A DNA stretch of 64,000 nt from an uncultured Kordia sp. (lineage in GTDB: Bacteria > Bacteroidota > Bacteroidia > Flavobacteriales > Flavobacteriaceae), in NCBI RefSeq assembly GCF_947489565.1, contig NZ_CANLEA010000016.1, forward strand, positions 80,007 through 144,006, written 5' to 3'. Positions within the stretch are counted from its first letter, which is position 1. Each line of letters starts with the position of its first letter. The translations under genes and the position numbers were made by a program. This document shows positions 63,301-64,000 of the stretch, piece by piece. The notes below the pieces were generated by a model. It did not search any database, was not told the origin of the DNA, and saw only the letters and a program-made list of their open reading frames with translations.

Positions 63301-64000
63301 AAATAAATTGGCAACAAACGCCGAAATTCGTGCAAATCAACATAAGAGTAAACCAAAAAACATTCGTGAATTCGTAACAAAAACTAAAGAACTAAACACA
63401 AAATGTAAAACTCAAAATTATAAATATAAAAGTACACGCAATTCAAACTGACAAAAACAAAGCAACACTTAGACAAACTCAGTGTAAACAAATAAATAAA
63501 TTGGCAACAAACACCCAAATTCGTGCAAATCAACATAAGAGTAAACCAAAAAAAACATTCGTGAATTCGTGACAAAAACTAAAGAGCTAAACACAAAATG
63601 TAAAACTCAAAATTTTAAATATAAAAGTATACGCAATTCAAACTGACAAAAACAAAGCAACACTTCAACTAGCCCAGTGTATACAAAAAAAACAAATAAC
63701 TAAATTGGTAACAAACACCGAAATTTGTGCAAATCAACATAAGAGTAAACCAAAAAAAACATTCGTGAATTCGTGACAAAAACTAAGGAGTTAAATACAA
63801 AATGTAAAACTCAAAATTTTAAATATAAAAGTACACGCAATTCAAACTGACAAAAACAAAGCAACACTTAGACAAACTCAGTGTAAACAAATAAATAAAT
63901 AAATAAATTGGCAACAAACGCCGAAATTCGTGCAAATCAACATAAGAGTAAACCAAAAAACATTCGTGAATTCGTGACAAAAACTAAAGAGCTAAATACA
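63301..64000. repeat. About 200-bp tandem repeats running off the window
   Basis: Units beginning TAAATTGGCAACAAACGCCG-like start near 63304, 63498, 63702 and 63905, with inner phrases such as CATTCGTGAATTCGTGAC. Three full units and a partial one are visible. No ORF uses them. Confidence 0.8.

Overview
The window is from a low-GC Bacteroidota chromosome, almost certainly a flavobacterium (Flavobacteriaceae; a Kordia-like genus would fit). Evidence: FecI/FecR/TonB-receptor gene set, TAnnTTTG-type promoters, an ApbE-DUF4266-DUF3570 operon, a type IX secretion C-terminal domain, and RiPP precursors with the Bacteroidota 'L-LNK..IS.L...GG' leader. No integrase, transposase, CRISPR array or full rRNA operon is visible.

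Left part (1-15.4 kb): two tandemly duplicated giant repeat adhesins (one cut by the window edge), a thioredoxin-ApbE-DUF4266-DUF3570 operon, and an ECF sigma / FecR anti-sigma / TonB-receptor operon. Five sites of the form AATAGGGT-N16-GTC precede both adhesins, the thioredoxin operon, the anti-sigma gene and a gene-poor stretch. The spacer is exactly 16 bp every time, so this looks like the local ECF regulon. Then follow a RiPP precursor, an S37/S28-type peptidase, a GH63-like lipoprotein and a secreted endonuclease/phosphatase-family protein (15.5-21.5 kb).

Centre (21.5-49.4 kb): a large RNA-repair island. A WYL regulator stands at one end. Eight near-identical 19-bp palindromes (consensus TACGCAAAA-TATTGCGCA, arms GCG..CGC), each 13-14 bp upstream of a TTTG -7 element, precede the exonuclease, an S24/S26-like protein, rtcB, a nucleotidyltransferase operon, an LRR protein, a structured-RNA locus next to an SPFH/slipin gene, the Ro60/TROVE gene and a Y-RNA-like array. 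The island encodes RtcB, an Rnl2-type RNA ligase, Ro60, slipin, two DEDDh exonucleases, two nucleotidyltransferases, an R2K-type ATP-grasp protein, a DUF434 protein, an SDR-like protein and several unknowns. Between them lie about 28 tRNA or tRNA-like genes covering most isotypes. Five of these carry ~50-nt insertions at the same point of the T loop. There are also a 5' tRNA half with an antisense tail, permuted tRNA-like modules, two twin attenuator modules, and a family of seven Y-RNA-like RNAs sharing a two-stem plan and the motifs TGYCGT and TACTTCG. The largest of these carries a near-exact copy of 23S rRNA helix 69 and its 3' flank. I read the island as a stress-induced module that ligates and quality-controls RNA and supplies spare or decoy tRNA/rRNA; that function is inference.

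Right part (50-64 kb): a RiPP-like locus with a sedolisin protease, a 585-residue Cys/Thr repeat protein with about 60 cysteines, and separate kinase (APH-like), lyase (HopA1-like) and cyclase (LanC-like) genes, i.e. a split lanthionine synthetase, followed by a second small Cys-rich precursor. Next is an arsenosugar-type cluster (AhpD-like, ArsS radical SAM, rhodanese, TIGR04282-like transferase, DM13/T9SS protein, purine nucleoside phosphorylase). The last 1.1 kb is noncoding and ends in ~200-bp tandem repeats running off the window.
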